A stretch of 64,000 nucleotides of DNA from Plectrocnemia conspersa (taxonomy: Eukaryota > Arthropoda > Insecta > Trichoptera > Polycentropodidae): assembly GCA_009617715.1 (NCBI GenBank), contig VTFK01000152.1, forward strand, positions 1,178,001 through 1,242,000, read 5' to 3'. Below the pieces are notes generated by a model. It saw nothing but the letters and a program-made list of their open reading frames with translations, searched no databases and was not told the origin of the DNA. Position 1 is the first letter of the stretch; the number at the start of each line of letters is the position of its first letter. Position numbers and translations under genes: made by a program. Shown here piece by piece: positions 46,801 to 59,526 of this stretch.

Positions 46801-47146
46801 ATAAATTTATCGAATTCTTGCAATTTATTGATTTTTTTCATATTAGGCGATTAAACGTTTAAAATCTCATTGTTACTGTTGTTTCGTTAAAATACAGCAC
46901 TGTATATACGCGTTTGTTATATTTGTAGTCTGCGTCATGTATACCAGTGAACACCACACTATCCACTTTTTATCCAAAACACACATACGCTTTACATTGG
47001 TATTGTAAGAGTTGACAACCAGTTACTGTGATATTACATATTTTTTATACTTATCGTTACTCCGATTGATTGATAAATTAAAAAAATATAGTAATGATTT
47101 TAATTTAAATAAAATTTATTCAAAATGTATATCGAACTTATATCAG
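46801..47146. other. AT-rich noncoding DNA
   Basis: No gene or repeat recognised. Confidence 0.5.
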
Positions 47147-47275
47147 TATTGTGTGCTTTAGAGTTAATAGTAGGGGGGCATATACCCAAACTTGCAATCT
47201 CTTTCTCAATTATGAATCATGATGAAATGGGTAGCTCTCAAATTGACTGTGTTAACGCGAATAGTGAATAGTCTC
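47147..47275 (+). repeat. Dispersed repeat D, copy 2
   Basis: Closely similar to the inverse of 12774-12905 over its whole length, including gtgtgctttagagttaatag, gcaatctctttctcaattat and gactgtgttaacgcgaatag. Confidence 0.8.
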
Positions 47276-49799
47276 CAAGTCGTCCAGAAAATCAGGTTAA
47301 ACTCTTTGTATTATCGTGATTGCATTGCTGGACCTGGTCTAACGCTTTTAAGGGTTTTCTCTGTTGATACGAATCAGATTGTACTCTTGTTTTTTCCAAG
47401 TAGTTAAACGGTTTGTTTTGTAATTCAAACTTTTTTAATATTTCTTATTCCATCAGCACGAAAATTCATCAGTTTTCAATTTTCATGATTACTCGCCATA
47501 ATACTATATCAATTATATTTGCAGGATTTACAAGCATTTTCATTGATGAAACTATAACAGTACTCAAGTCTCATTTTATGTTTCTAACCACCACAGGGCG
47601 CACTTTTTTTTCATTTCTAGATAAAGTAAAAAGACTCTTTAAATCTAATATTAATAACCACGAGGCAAGCTTTTTATTTATACAAGTTTTTATTTAAAAT
47701 AAATCAACATTGTTGATTAAGATACGAATGTATATTTAAGCATTCTTTTAAATATTAAAATGTCGGACATTTTAATGAAAATATATAACATTTTATTAGA
47801 CGAAGATACAGGGTTAAAATTTTGAACGCGCCACAAAGATAATGGCGAGTTAACATCAAGACACTTTCACCCGTTAAAGCTTTTACGGCCGATTATCCAG
47901 GATGACCTCGGGGATACGAGCACTTCCCGCGGTGACGTGAACTCTTATCTAAACACTAAATTGCTATATTTTAATATAAAAGCTATTATACAATAATTAT
48001 GTAGGAGAAAATTGTTTTATATAGAGCGTTAAATGTACACATTTTTTACTTTTCCAAACGTCGGCACGTATCATGTGAAAAATCGTATTAATTTTTCTCG
48101 AAAACGCCGCTAACCGCGCGTTTAAAATGATTAATTACGATATTTCTGACTTGGATGGATGATCGAAAAAACGTGTACTTTGCTTTAAAAAATATGTATC
48201 ATACACACTTATACTCATGCACGCTAGATGATCTTTCTTAAATCTGTGATAAAAAGTTTATATGTATAAAATACAACTGACCTCCGATGGGGCGTCTAAA
48301 CTTGAAAGAGACATTATTCGCCTATGTAGTATAAATAAAACTGCTTTTACAACCGTTCACGGAGCCATAATCCGATCGTAACTATTTAACAATAGATCTC
48401 TCAGGACAATGAAGCACTTTTTTATGTTTAAAACACATGAAGGTTAAATTATATTGTAGCGGTATGTAGTTGGAATCTTATTAACGCGGTTCGGGCAAAT
48501 TCTGATGTGAAATTGATGCATGATCGAATTATGTATAAGCTGTTCCCGCAATAGTAGGGCCGATAACAATTTGAATTGGTAATTTTGGTATTTGAACAGG
48601 GTAAAATAAATAAAATAAATAATTTACATCTATACGGTATTATTTTGTGTTATTTTTCCTGACTATACACCAGACGATGTCTAACCTTTTTTAACACGTT
48701 ATTGAGCCTTAAAAATTATTTTAGATGAATGTTATTTATATAAACGATAATATTAAAAACTAAATAAATAAATTAAAATAACTAACAGAAAGTTGAAAAA
48801 ACATCTATACTATAATGCATATTTAGTATATAATTATAATCATTATTAATTCGGTTTTTAATCATAACTTCTCTAAAAAAATGGGTATATTATATTATTG
48901 AACTAAAAAAATATTATTTTTATTAATTGTTATTTTATTAAGAAAGCGAAGTTGACTTTGGCCGCGCAATCCAAAATTGTTGTATATTTAACTAATTAAT
49001 ACAATATTTTCTTAAATAAAACTTTGACATTTATTAATTAGCGTTATAATCATATTTTAGTTTTTATGAAGATAAAAACGTATTCGGCAAATGGGTTGCC
49101 TCAAAAATTTTATTTAGTTCTAAGCCATCTTCGTGCTATGTCTAAAAATTATAATCAAAGTGAAATCTTGCTTAGGATGTTAGATTAAATGTTTAACTAT
49201 ATGCAGTTGCATTTCAAATTAACATTTTTTTTTAAATATTTTATTGGTTAAAGTGTGAAGTATTTTTTTTATAATAATTTGGAATATATAATTCGTTGTA
49301 ATTAGTATAGCATGAAATAAATTTGTAAACATATGCTGACTATTTATTGAACGATTTATATAATTACAATTATAGGGACGGTCGGCGATGGCAAACCGGC
49401 AATCGTTCTTCTGTCGCGTCGCAAAAATGATTGTTACTCTCATCATCTCTACGTCAGACTGTTGCCAGTTTAACTTTAGAGTAACCAAACAAATTGGTTC
49501 CCATGAAATTTATAATAAAATCTTATTTTAAAATTCATATTAATATTATTTTTCACATAAATTTACTAACTTACTAATGATATTAATTTTGTATGTATTT
49601 AATAATTTATACTTTGATTTTTGCTGCCCATTGTATTTAAATCATTCTTGTTCATCTTGACATTGTTGAGAAATACGAAACTTACTCAATGTAGTGATTT
49701 TCGAAAGTCAACATACCTCTGATAGCTTTGTCATTGTACTTTTGCCAATTCCGATTTGACTATTTTTGTTTCTGGATTACATTTACAGTTATTGTATAA
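47276..49799. other. AT-rich noncoding DNA
   Basis: No gene recognised. 47820-47945 and 48050-48125 are CpG-richer. 47280-47405 may be a very worn relative of repeat C, but the match is too weak to call. Open frames (47219-47407, 47413-47697, 49219-49488) lack domains. Confidence 0.45.
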
Positions 49800-50060
49800 A
49801 GTTCAAGTTGTCTCGGATATAATGTTTAACTCTTGGATATTCAAAGTGACTGATTGCTAGAACAGATCTGACAGTTGAAGTGGAAGCTACTGCATTTCTC
49901 TGGGCTTTAAATATGTCATATATGTGTCAACAAAGTTCAATTCAAATATTTTTTATATGGCAGTGTTACTGCTTATATACAATCAGAGAAAGGGGAAGAG
50001 ATCAATGACCCTACTCTCCAACAACTCTGGATGATTTGAGGTGGAACCACTTTTTTTTAA
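49800..50060 (+). repeat. Dispersed repeat C, copy 5
   Basis: gtttaactcttggatattc, gttgaagtggaagctactgc and the 3' block caactctggatgatttgagg tggaaccac align with copy 1 at 15001-15310; the middle is diverged. Confidence 0.55.
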
Positions 50061-52298
50061 ATTTTATTTTTCGACATTCTTACTTCATTTGCGCTGTTCA
50101 TAATAGCGTTGTTTTCGTAAATGATATACGTACGTAACTGGTGGTCTATTGTCCTAACATTCTTTTCAACCAAGTCGCTAAAACGCCGTTTTTTTAAACG
50201 CAAGGAACAAAATAATTGTGTTGTCTTTCATTACGCATATATAATGTTAAATTTGAATATTATTTTAAAGATGCGTCTTTGAAGCAAATTCAAAACAACT
50301 TCTTTGTTTTGTAATGCAAAAATAGTTTGACATATTTTCTGAGGTCGAACTTAACTGTCATTACTCTTTTTGTGCATTTAATACAACCGTTGAGGTTTAG
50401 GTCCAGAGCTTGCTCGGTAGCCGGTTATCCGTTATTGTTTTGCGCCGTCGAAGCACATTCGCGAGACGGGCAGCCATTTATCACACGTGCAATATGGCGG
50501 ATGGGCCGATGTAGCGAATTCACGAACGCGGCAAAATTAATGCTCGCCCATTTGTGTAATCGTTATTGCGCGCGCGAGATGTGGCATTAATTCGGCTCGC
50601 GTGCCATTTTTACCGATTTGTTTTAAAAGGGTGTTCTGTCGAAAGTTGTGATGTGCTAGTTTGCTTTTGGACAGATTGCGACCTAAAAAAAATGTGTGAA
50701 ATTTTCACATATTTTTATAAAATCTTTAAAAGGAATATATTTTTTATGATTATATAATATAGTATATTTATAATTAAATTTTATTTTAAATATTTTTAGT
50801 TGTCATTTGATGTATAATGTGTACATAGTAAGCTTTGTTTGTTCCAATTATCCTAATTTGAGTATCACTCTAATGGAAATTTCGGTGTTGTATATTGTCC
50901 TGATGTGTGTAATTATCATACATCGTTGTTTATTTACAACAAAGTTATGATCGTTCGGTGTCGAATTAATTTCATTGCAGTGGTGAGTTTATCTGATAGT
51001 TGGTTCCTCTTCACCAGTGCGAGTCTATTACCTTGGACGAATGGGAAAGAAGATTTTTTCTGATAATGATAAAAATATTTATTTAACGATAATGCTTTTT
51101 TAAAGTCTGCGTAACTATTGTGTGCTTAGTGTTTTTGTTTGTCAAAACGCCTTTGTTCGATAGTAACTTTCTATTGGGTAATTATGTACGAAGCAATATA
51201 TTTTCTACTATGAACAAAGTCAAATTCAAAAATATTATACATGCTTGCATCACTTATAATATTCGAGTATATCTATTTTCACATCTTTCTCCGTTTTATA
51301 TTATATTTCTCTGTAAATTTCTTATATCATGACAAACTAAATCAGTGGATTTAAGAGCGAGCCAATGAAATTGTGTTAAACTCGATGACCAATAAAAACA
51401 TTATTATGCACTCTGACGTATATCTATTGTATATATAATATAAAACACCGACTTCAATATGCGACCGATCAATGTGTTCTAGCAAAACCGACGGCTGTGA
51501 CCATAAAGAAAACTCTATGGCGGTAGCTCTCAGAGGGCAACCGCAAAATCTGCATAGAAGTGGAACAGTTCATTTGCATTTCGGCATTACAGGCGATTTC
51601 ATCCGGCTGAAATGAACAAACGGACGACAAAGGCGCAAGGGAAAAGATTGCAAAGCTTAACACTTTGACAAGGTGTATTTTTATCCCTAAATCACCATGG
51701 GCGCGGTGGTCGTATCGGAAATTCAAATTAGACGCTTTCGGTGAGCTCGCGCAATGTAACTCATTAAAAGCAAATAAATAAACGGTTAATGTTTTTTTTA
51801 TCCCATCACGCGGCGCCTATGCGTCAAACGACGAGAGATTACGGGGAACGAACGGGTTAAAAACACAACACGCCCGACATGGTTTTTATGGATGTGTTTA
51901 CATGCGCGTCCAAATTGTTTATTAACGACTTTGAAAATTTCGAAATGTTACTGCAAAAATTATAATTACATCATATTTTTATTTTATGATCTAATATAAA
52001 ACTTTAATACCATTGAGTTACGTTATATTACAACTCTTTAGAACATAGATAATATATATTACAATATATTAGGTGACTTTTCAAACGTTTTATTTTTCAG
52101 AAACATCAAAAGTATATCTAATATTTCATGATGTTAATATTATGTGTGTTATGAGTCCCGTGTGGCATTTTATAAGCGAAACCATTGTGCTCGCTTTCCG
52201 ATTGTAATACATATAACAATGTATGTTGTATGAGTATTTATCAAACGTTTTAGTAGTATTGTGGATGCAACATCTTATTGCATAATTTATATATTACA
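50061..52298. other. Noncoding DNA with two CpG-rich islands
   Basis: 50390-50620 and 51470-51920 are CpG-rich; the rest is AT-rich. Frames in the islands (50327-50590 plus, 51469-51726 minus) have no recognisable domain. Confidence 0.45.
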
Positions 52299-52560
52299 GC
52301 ATTTGCATGAAAACAATGACTCTTGTTTCACTTAACCGGCAAAGAACTCCTTGCCAAACACTTAATAATATAATCATTTTAAAGTCATTGACATCTGCAT
52401 TCTTATTTTTTTTGGTCGGAAGAAAATGTGCTAATCGTAATTTCTAGAGTTGGCTATAAAACTATATTTTACCTTAAATCCCTGTCTCTTTTTTCACTAC
52501 TTGCTCTGAGTGCAAGTGAGTGAAAATATTACTTGTTTTAAAAACTGCAGCACGTTGAGC
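52299..52560 (+). repeat. Dispersed repeat B, copy 2
   Basis: gcatttgcatgaaaacaatg, actcttgtttcac, aactccttgccaaacact, taataatataatc, ccctgtctcttttttcacta and cttgttttaaaaactgcagc match copy 1 at 42369-42606. Confidence 0.72.
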
Positions 52561-52625
52561 ACATTGTGAGTAACATCAATAGACAATTTAATATCAAAGC
52601 AAATTATTTTAAAAGATTTCCTTTA

Positions 52626-52948
52626 GTGGCTCCTAAACTTTTTCGATTCTCGACTACCTTGCTGTATCAAATTAAAAATAAAAAAAAAAACACGACTTAT
52701 TATGAGTTGATATTTTTAATAATTTTTAATGCCTAATTAAAATATTTCGCATAAAATATGATTTCAGAAAATATGTCGCAACGGTGGCTAATTTTTATAT
52801 TTATTTGTAGCATAGAAAGGGTTAGCTCGTACCTATTATTATTTATTCAAGAATTATATTACGATGTTAAAAATATATAAAATGCAATTTTTTTCACGAG
52901 GCCCGAAAATTGTTTTTCCAGGGCCCGGGTTCGCTCTCGGCAGCCCTG
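52626..52948. mobile_element. hAT-type terminal sequences (two kinds)
   Basis: agtggctcctaaactttttc at 52626-52645 followed by gattctcgactacc is a typical hAT left end (CAGTGGCTCCCAAACTTTTT). At the other side, read inversely from 52948, cagggctgccgagagcgaac followed by ccgggccc is the terminus of another hAT group. The two ends do not match each other, so this is either a composite or two fragments side by side. No transposase is left between them. Confidence 0.55.
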
Positions 52949-55029
52949 ACAGTATATACTTTGTGGGAAATATCTCAATCTATCATATGTTATTGAACCA
53001 GTTCTGTCAGCAATAAACTTAATCGTCGTCAGTTCCGTGACTTTTTTATCATAAATGAAAGCCGAATATTCTGCTTCGCTTTACCATACAGTAGTTCAAT
53101 GGCTCTGTAATGTTTTATTGCGATTTTTTCAATGAAAAACCCGCCATTAACTACATTATCGAATAATGAATTATCATGAGATTTCTTAACAAATTTAACT
53201 CACAACTACAATTAAAAACAATAAAATCTTGCTTTTTAGTCCACTTTTTTTTGTATAGTTATTGTTTAATAAATAGTTGTTAGTAAAAAAATAAATCGTG
53301 CTGTTTGGAAGTAATCCAGTAATCTTCAAAACGTTTATTTTAAAGATATTTGAGCATTTGGGTGTTAATACTTCTTGAGATAAATATGAAATTTACCAAC
53401 ATCACATCAACCTCATTTTTTGTCAAATAGTACTAAATGCTTTTGAGCACTCCTTAAATGGAATGGCTGCTGGTTTCAACCGTTTTAGTACGGGTAAGTG
53501 TAATTATCAAAGCTTCGCAATCTGTGCATATTTTTTATACCCTTTCAGTTTTTATAATTTGAAATTTAAATATTACGATTTGTACACAAATTTGCAAAGT
53601 ACGTCGTCATCACTCAATTTTAAGTTGGGTACATTTTGACTGACATTGCAATTACTAAATTATTCGGATAGAGTTGTAAACCAACTTCCACCAAAATCCA
53701 TTAGGGTTTATAATACATCGCGTGTGAGAAGAAAGTTTTTTGAAATGTCGAACCTTTCATTCAACAAAAATAAATAAAAAGTTAACTCTTTCGTTGGAAA
53801 AACAAACAAAAAAATGGCTTCACGTCCCTCGCAGTCGCTTTTCGCAAATACAGTTGACGAAACAGAGATTTGCTCAGAGCAAATTTCATCACGGCGACCA
53901 AACAGCGTACTGCCTGCCGTTTGCAACCATTCCAATTAATCGTATGGTCGGGGGCGTAATTAACCGGCGTGTCGAAGGTCCAGAAAACCTGCGGAATGAG
54001 CGCCCCCGAATTTTCCACCCACATTAATCGAATCAAATTCGGCGTCGATAAATTTCTGATAAATTATCGTTGTTCAATACAACAGGCGTCTGAATTAGAG
54101 CACCACCGCTTCGCGGCTGTAATATTAATTACGCGAAATTCGATCGCTTTATTTATGATGATTTTTCTCAAAGAAATATGCTTATCGAATTTTGTGAACT
54201 CTCTAATACGCTTTATGTATGTACAGTGTATTCAATAGTATCAAAAATAAGAGTGTATATGTCTTGTGTTTGATACTGAGCATCCCTCGCACAGAAATGT
54301 GCTGATTAAATAATAATAATATACAGGAAGTTCGGCAGCTAAACTCGTGTAACATACATATACGTACATACGTTATGTATATTCATATGTATTTGCGATT
54401 TCAAAGTAGCCTAGTTACTGGAAACGCTTACTACAAGCAAATCAAATAAATTTTAAGCTACACATGCTCTTTAAAACAAAAAGTTGTTGTACAGTGCAAA
54501 ATTATAATAGTTACTGCTCTTTAAAACAGACAATAAGATATATTTTATGCATTGTAAGGAAATAATAGTCACAGATTTATATAACCAAAATCAACGTCAC
54601 CATTTAAAATTAAATATATTTTATGATGTTATATATTATTCTATTTTTCTTTATGATTCTAAAAATAGAAGCTACGTAAATAGATAATGGAACATTTCAC
54701 GACGAAACAACGCGTAAAGTTATTGAATTTTACCTTGAACATCACTTCTGAATTGTTTTACTAAATGAGTATTTTTAGCAAAGAAGTTCTCTTTCAAAAC
54801 CAAGAATATTGCTATTGGTTCAGTGTTTCCAAGAAGACGGGTCCATTGTGGATCTCCCACTAAGTTAAAGGTCGTTTTTAGAAAATATACTTGGAATATG
54901 ATTGCAACAAAGCCAGCCATTCCCCTGTTGATTTATTTTTGTGAAAATGTTTAAAAGTGTCGATTGAGCCGAAAAACAATACTCCAGATCGATTAATTTT
55001 GTATATAATTTCTTATGTACATATGGGTC
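52949..55029. other. Noncoding DNA with a CpG-rich island
   Basis: 53820-54130 is CpG-rich with overlapping open frames on both strands (53740-54027 plus; 53782-54036 minus) and no domain. 54340-54400 holds a TACATA-type microsatellite. A minus-strand frame at 54720-54920 (67 codons region) is hydrophobic at its start but not recognisable. No gene called. Confidence 0.45.
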
Positions 55030-55039
55030 ATTTACAAAA

Positions 55040-55505
55040 TATGGTTTACAAGGGTGTGACTTCTGGTTAGAATTTTATTATATTATATTACAACTGCGAC
55101 AGAAGATGAATGGCGAGATGTTTTTTCGAGCGGTGGTGGAGAAGCTGGCGCAGGGATGATGTTCGCGGGAGGTCCTCAGACGTCTAGGTATTAGGTGCGT
55201 GGCAGCGAGTGTACAGCGGAAGTTGATTTCTCTCTGCTACGGCGGTGCTCGTATGTAGGAGTTCCTCATACGAGTATTTAAAAACATTAAAGATAGCTAT
55301 ATTTTTTCTTTGTTAGTGAATAAACATAGTCATTGTTATGAACAATCCCTTCCCACCGTCAAATTGTCGCATTGGCTTAAAAGTCATAAGTAGGAAGAAC
55401 AATAAAACATTGTTTCAAAAAAACATCAGACAATTCCATCTTTAATTCCATCAGGAACTACCACCAGATACTTTCGACCTAGGACACTTGAGAGTTCCCT
55501 CGAAT
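55040..55505 (-). repeat. LTR-like fragment joined to repeat C
   Basis: On the minus strand 55505-55430 (aactctcaagtgtcctaggt and gaaagtatctggtggtag, aattgtctgatg) matches repeat C at 57655-57735. After about 250 bp the sequence reads catcatccctgcgccagctt ctccaccaccgctc (55175-55128) and agaagtcacaccctt (about 55065-55050), matching 63759-63900 in the same order. That second region lies just upstream of a tRNA-Trp-like primer-binding site at the end of the window, so this looks like a solo or truncated LTR, and repeat C may be part of the same LTR. Confidence 0.5.
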
Positions 55506-56811
55506 ACGTATATGTATACATATACTTTTATCGCGTTTTTACAAAAGCTTTAAAGACTATCATGTTATTAATAACTTAAATAATATATATTATTCTATCT
55601 TACACAGCTTATATTTTCTTAAAAGATTAAGCTTTCGTTTAAGAGTAATTATTTTCTTCATAATCGGCTTAGTCGTTGTGTATTAAAGAGTAAAAGAAAC
55701 ACATTAGTATTGTCTTTCATATACCATTTTTTTTCTTTATAACTCATTTATGTGAGCTGAAAAAAAATCATTATCCAATTATAAACTTTTTAAATCAGCG
55801 CCAAAAATATTTTCATCGTAAAATCATACAAATATTGTATAATAATTAGCACCCACGTTATTTGTAAATATAATAATTATTTTGGTTTCTATAGCACTAA
55901 ATCAAATCGAATTTTAACTTTTTAGCGGAAATATAATTCAATTTAAGTACGGCTTTTGATGTCACTCATTAATTAACATAGTATCGAATCGACCCTTCGA
56001 TGACGATCCTAGTTTCGCAGGACCCAAAATACTGAGCAATATTTTCTCAAGTTTTTTTTCTTCATATTGCTACATAAATTCCACAATACCTTTTTGTTTC
56101 ATTTTGTGTCGTAAAATGTTTATATTGCAAGGCCACTCGTTTGCGAAATGCTAATGCTGAAAATCAGAAACTGAGCACACCTTTCTTCCAGCTGTTTACA
56201 AAATAAATTTTGATATTGTATACCTACGCTCTTGTAATATTGCAACTCTCAATCTTACCTCCGGGCAGTTCTGTTGCTTTTTAAAGAGATCAATCTCGGG
56301 TCTGAAAGGATGCTGTGATAAGCCACGTTAAACGATCCTAGCTATTCAAAATTTACATTGCTAATTTGTCGCTCGGCTTGATTCATTATAAATACACCGC
56401 GAAGTAGAAGCGATGAAGAGAAAATTACGGTAAAATGCAGCAATATCTTCCATATAATGTTAGGAATTGGTAAAATAGATGAACATATTTTCCGAACTTA
56501 TCTTAAATAAACGTTAACATGTACTTCATCATATTATATGAAAGTGCACCATGTTATATTATTACAACAAGTTTATTAACGAGCGTCTATTCATATTATA
56601 TATATAAATTATGTTTCGTTGTAATAATACGATGTTCCGTCAAAATAAATACAGAATAATATCATTTAATTGTAAATTTCATCATCACTCGTTTGTAATT
56701 AAATTTCATAACCAGATCACGTTATCAACACGTATACTGCTATGATCTAACACCTATTAGCAAAAATTTAGATTATTAAATAAACCCTTTTGTGACTTCT
56801 ATGTAATTAAA

Positions 56812-56848
56812 ATATTGTTTTTTTATTTTGTTTCAGGTACTAATCGAT
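56812..56848 (+). promoter_or_regulatory. Candidate recursive splice site 4
   Basis: A pyrimidine-rich tract (tgtttttttattttgtttcag) is followed directly by gtacta (junction after 56836). The acceptor half is strong, the donor half weak. Confidence 0.3.
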
Positions 56849-57088
56849 TACAATTAACTTCGCTGAAATGAGTTTTGGGCGAGCTTCCAAAAGTTATGTA
56901 TTTATTTTATTATGCCACGACATATGAGCCTTTTACTTGATTATCTTTTTTATAATAAAACACATTTAAACATTATCCATTATTGGTGTTTATTTTAAGA
57001 TGTAGTATTTTGTCTCCGGTTGTAGATGACTTATTACGTAATAGTAATCTTACTAGGGAACAGATACAATCTAATTGATAGATCTGGC

Positions 57089-57131
57089 TTCTGAAGTAAA
57101 TTTAGGAATTTACTTCAGAAGTAAATTCCTA
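57089..57131. repeat. Overlapping perfect palindromes
   Basis: ttctgaagtaaatt (57089-57102) pairs with aatttacttcagaa (57107-57120), and taggaatttacttc (57103-57116) pairs with gaagtaaattccta (57118-57131). The middle arm can therefore pair with either neighbour. Confidence 0.85.
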
Positions 57132-57540
57132 GTCATTGTAAAATATTTTATGCCATCCAGCATTTTTTATTATACAAATATTTGTTATATGTTTAAATAA
57201 CGATCTAACGTGATGTACCAAAATCTGATGTATCAGAATAATTTTAAATAATAAAAACTATTTCCTGTCTCCCGACGCGATAGGATTTTAAATATTTCCT
57301 TATTTTTTATACTTAATTTGCAAATCTATTAAATGTAACACTTTTGAGTGTCAATATTTAAATTTTATTAAAGGCCCACTCATCTCTCCGAATATATAAA
57401 AAGTTAATAATTTTATTAAATATTAAAAGTTTTTTTGTTAATAATTTTATTTAATTTTTATGAAGGGTTTATTGATGTTATAAACAATTTTCAAATTAAG
57501 CTAAATTTGTAATTACTATAAATACATACGTGTGTTTACG

Positions 57541-57740
57541 TAGCCTTGTCTGCATCTCGTAGAATCGGTTGACGTATAGTGGAAAGTGGCTGCTTCCTCG
57601 TTCTTCTTAGTCTAGTCGTTGCTCGGCGTAGCTCCGTTTTGTGAGAATTCGGATGAACTCTCAAATCGAAAGTATCTGGTGAAAGTTGCTGATAGAATAT
57701 TCTGACGAAAGTGTCAAAGGAATTGTCTGATGTACACAAT
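57541..57740 (+). repeat. Dispersed repeat C, copy 6
   Basis: tggaaagtggctgcttcctc, gttgctcggcgtagctccg, ttcggatgaactctc and cgaaagtatctggtgaaag follow the order of the family and link the copies at 15.0 kb and 55.4 kb. Confidence 0.65.
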
Positions 57741-58949
57741 ATATGTTTTTATGTATACTTTTTAAAAGAACGGATGTGATTTTTTTCTTCTTATTTTAGA
57801 AATTTGAGTCAATGTGACGATTTTTCTATCAAAATCGCAAAGATTTTGAATATTTTAAATTTAATAATTACTATTTCAATTTAAAAAATATGTTAAGGCA
57901 CATTTTTTTATTTAACTCATAAAATGTAGTTTTATTTAAAAAAAATTGAACTTGCACTCTATATTAATTTTACACAATAAAATTTGCTAAAAAAACATTC
58001 ATACTTTTAAATTATTCTGGCAATTTATAAAGAATCTAATGCAGTCATGAGATCATTATATTTATTTGTAATAATATATTGAAATATGGTTATTCAATCT
58101 ATTTATGTATAGTTTTTTGTTACGTGTTAAGAATTTTTTTAACATTAATAGTTATTTTGCTTAAAGAAGATTTTGGTAATACACTTAGGTTTTTTAATAA
58201 ATTATGTTACAGACGTTACATTTATTTTAACGCATTTTATTAGACTAGATTAAAATGTTTATTATAACAGCGATACTAATATAATATTATGAGTTTTGTT
58301 TAATTACGGTTAACAATTTTTATGAATTAATATTGTGGGAATCTGTTTAGTGCTAATGTTTGTAAAAGCTTTTTCGTTTCTCAAGCTTTCGCAAGCTGTC
58401 TGCCACAGCATCTACAGTTTGTAAAGCACGTGGCACTGTTGCTTCTTTTGCATTTGTCGTTAAAACATAAAGAGATTATTTTTGCTTCTTCTTTTATAAA
58501 AATGAACATTCTTACTCTCCTTTGTGGTTTTACTTCACGAATTTTCACGAACGCTATCGGTCGTATATTGCATTAAAAAATAACTGTTTTATCAAATATC
58601 TGTTAAATGACGTCTATTACGAAATGCTCGGTTGTCTTAAAATGACGCATACCTTCGCTGTTATCATTTAAACACGTGTCAGGTCAACAATAAATATTTT
58701 TTTTTACAAGCGTTAATTGCGTCGGAAAGATCATTTTAGCGTCATGTCGCTATTCCATTTAATCAAAATATAAGCGCATTTTTACACTGGCGGTATTAAA
58801 AAGTACATTTTTATCTTCATTGATGTGTTAATTAATTACTGCTATTTTCTTAATAAAAAAAAATGTTTGGCTTTAAAATGTATAAGCCTGTATCTTAAAT
58901 CAAGCTCTAATCTTATTGATTTTAACTTTTTAGTGTGAGCTACATAGCC
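57741..58949. other. AT-rich noncoding DNA
   Basis: No gene or repeat recognised. Confidence 0.5.
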
Positions 58950-58959
58950 AGTGTTTATG

Positions 58960-59350
58960 ACAGCCGGTCAAAAGAGCGTGCGTCAAAAGAGCGCCGTCAT
59001 ATAAGCGCTGCGTCATAAGAGCGTTTACCAAAGTAGCGCTATCACAAAATAGCGTACGTCAAATGCGCAGTCATATGAGCGCTTAAAAAAAGAGAGCACG
59101 TCATAAGAGCGCAAAAACAACTTGATATTGATATATATCAAGTAATGAATATTTTAGGAATTATGTATACAAAATATAAGTAATTGTGAGAAATTTACTA
59201 AGAATTAAAATTCACGAGATATAGGCGGTAAAATTAGTATTTTATGTGCCAGAGCGCAATGACGATTAAAATGATTAGACAATAAAAATATTATTATTTA
59301 TTAATTTTTACGTACATACGAAAGTATAGCTCCCCATCCCCATACATGCG
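58960..59350 (+). repeat. Left inverted arm with short-unit array
   Basis: Starts acagccggtcaaaagagcg and contains about nine TCAtAAgAGCG-like units up to 59112. Pairs with 61680-62069. Confidence 0.85.
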
Positions 59351-59403
59351 ATATATGCATATCGGTGTCGTGCGATAACTTTGAAACAGGTCATGCGGTT
59401 AGC

Positions 59404-59526
59404 GGGGATAGGAACAAAAACTATATTTTTAAATTTATTACAATTTAGGTGAAACTCGTAAAATAGGGGGAATGGGAATAAACACTATATTTTTAAATTT
59501 ACTACAATTTAAGTGAAGCTCGTAAA
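59404..59526 (+). repeat. Imperfect tandem duplication, about 60 bp
   Basis: Two units share aactatatttttaaattta, ctacaattta-like and gtgaaactcgtaaa words (59404-59463 and 59466-59526). The second runs into the hAT reading frame. Confidence 0.75.

Larger units (their letters stand above)
55506..57540. other. AT-rich noncoding DNA
   Basis: No gene recognised. It contains a candidate recursive splice site (56836) and an overlapping palindrome (57089-57131). Confidence 0.5.

Noticed and set aside
47276..47410. Possible seventh copy of repeat C
   Set aside because: Only short words (aactctt, ttccaagt) agree and their order is uncertain.
58960..59115. CRISPR-like array of short repeats
   Set aside because: Units are 13-17 bp, variable and contiguous without unique spacers, and the array is mirrored at the other end of a transposon-like element in a eukaryotic genome.
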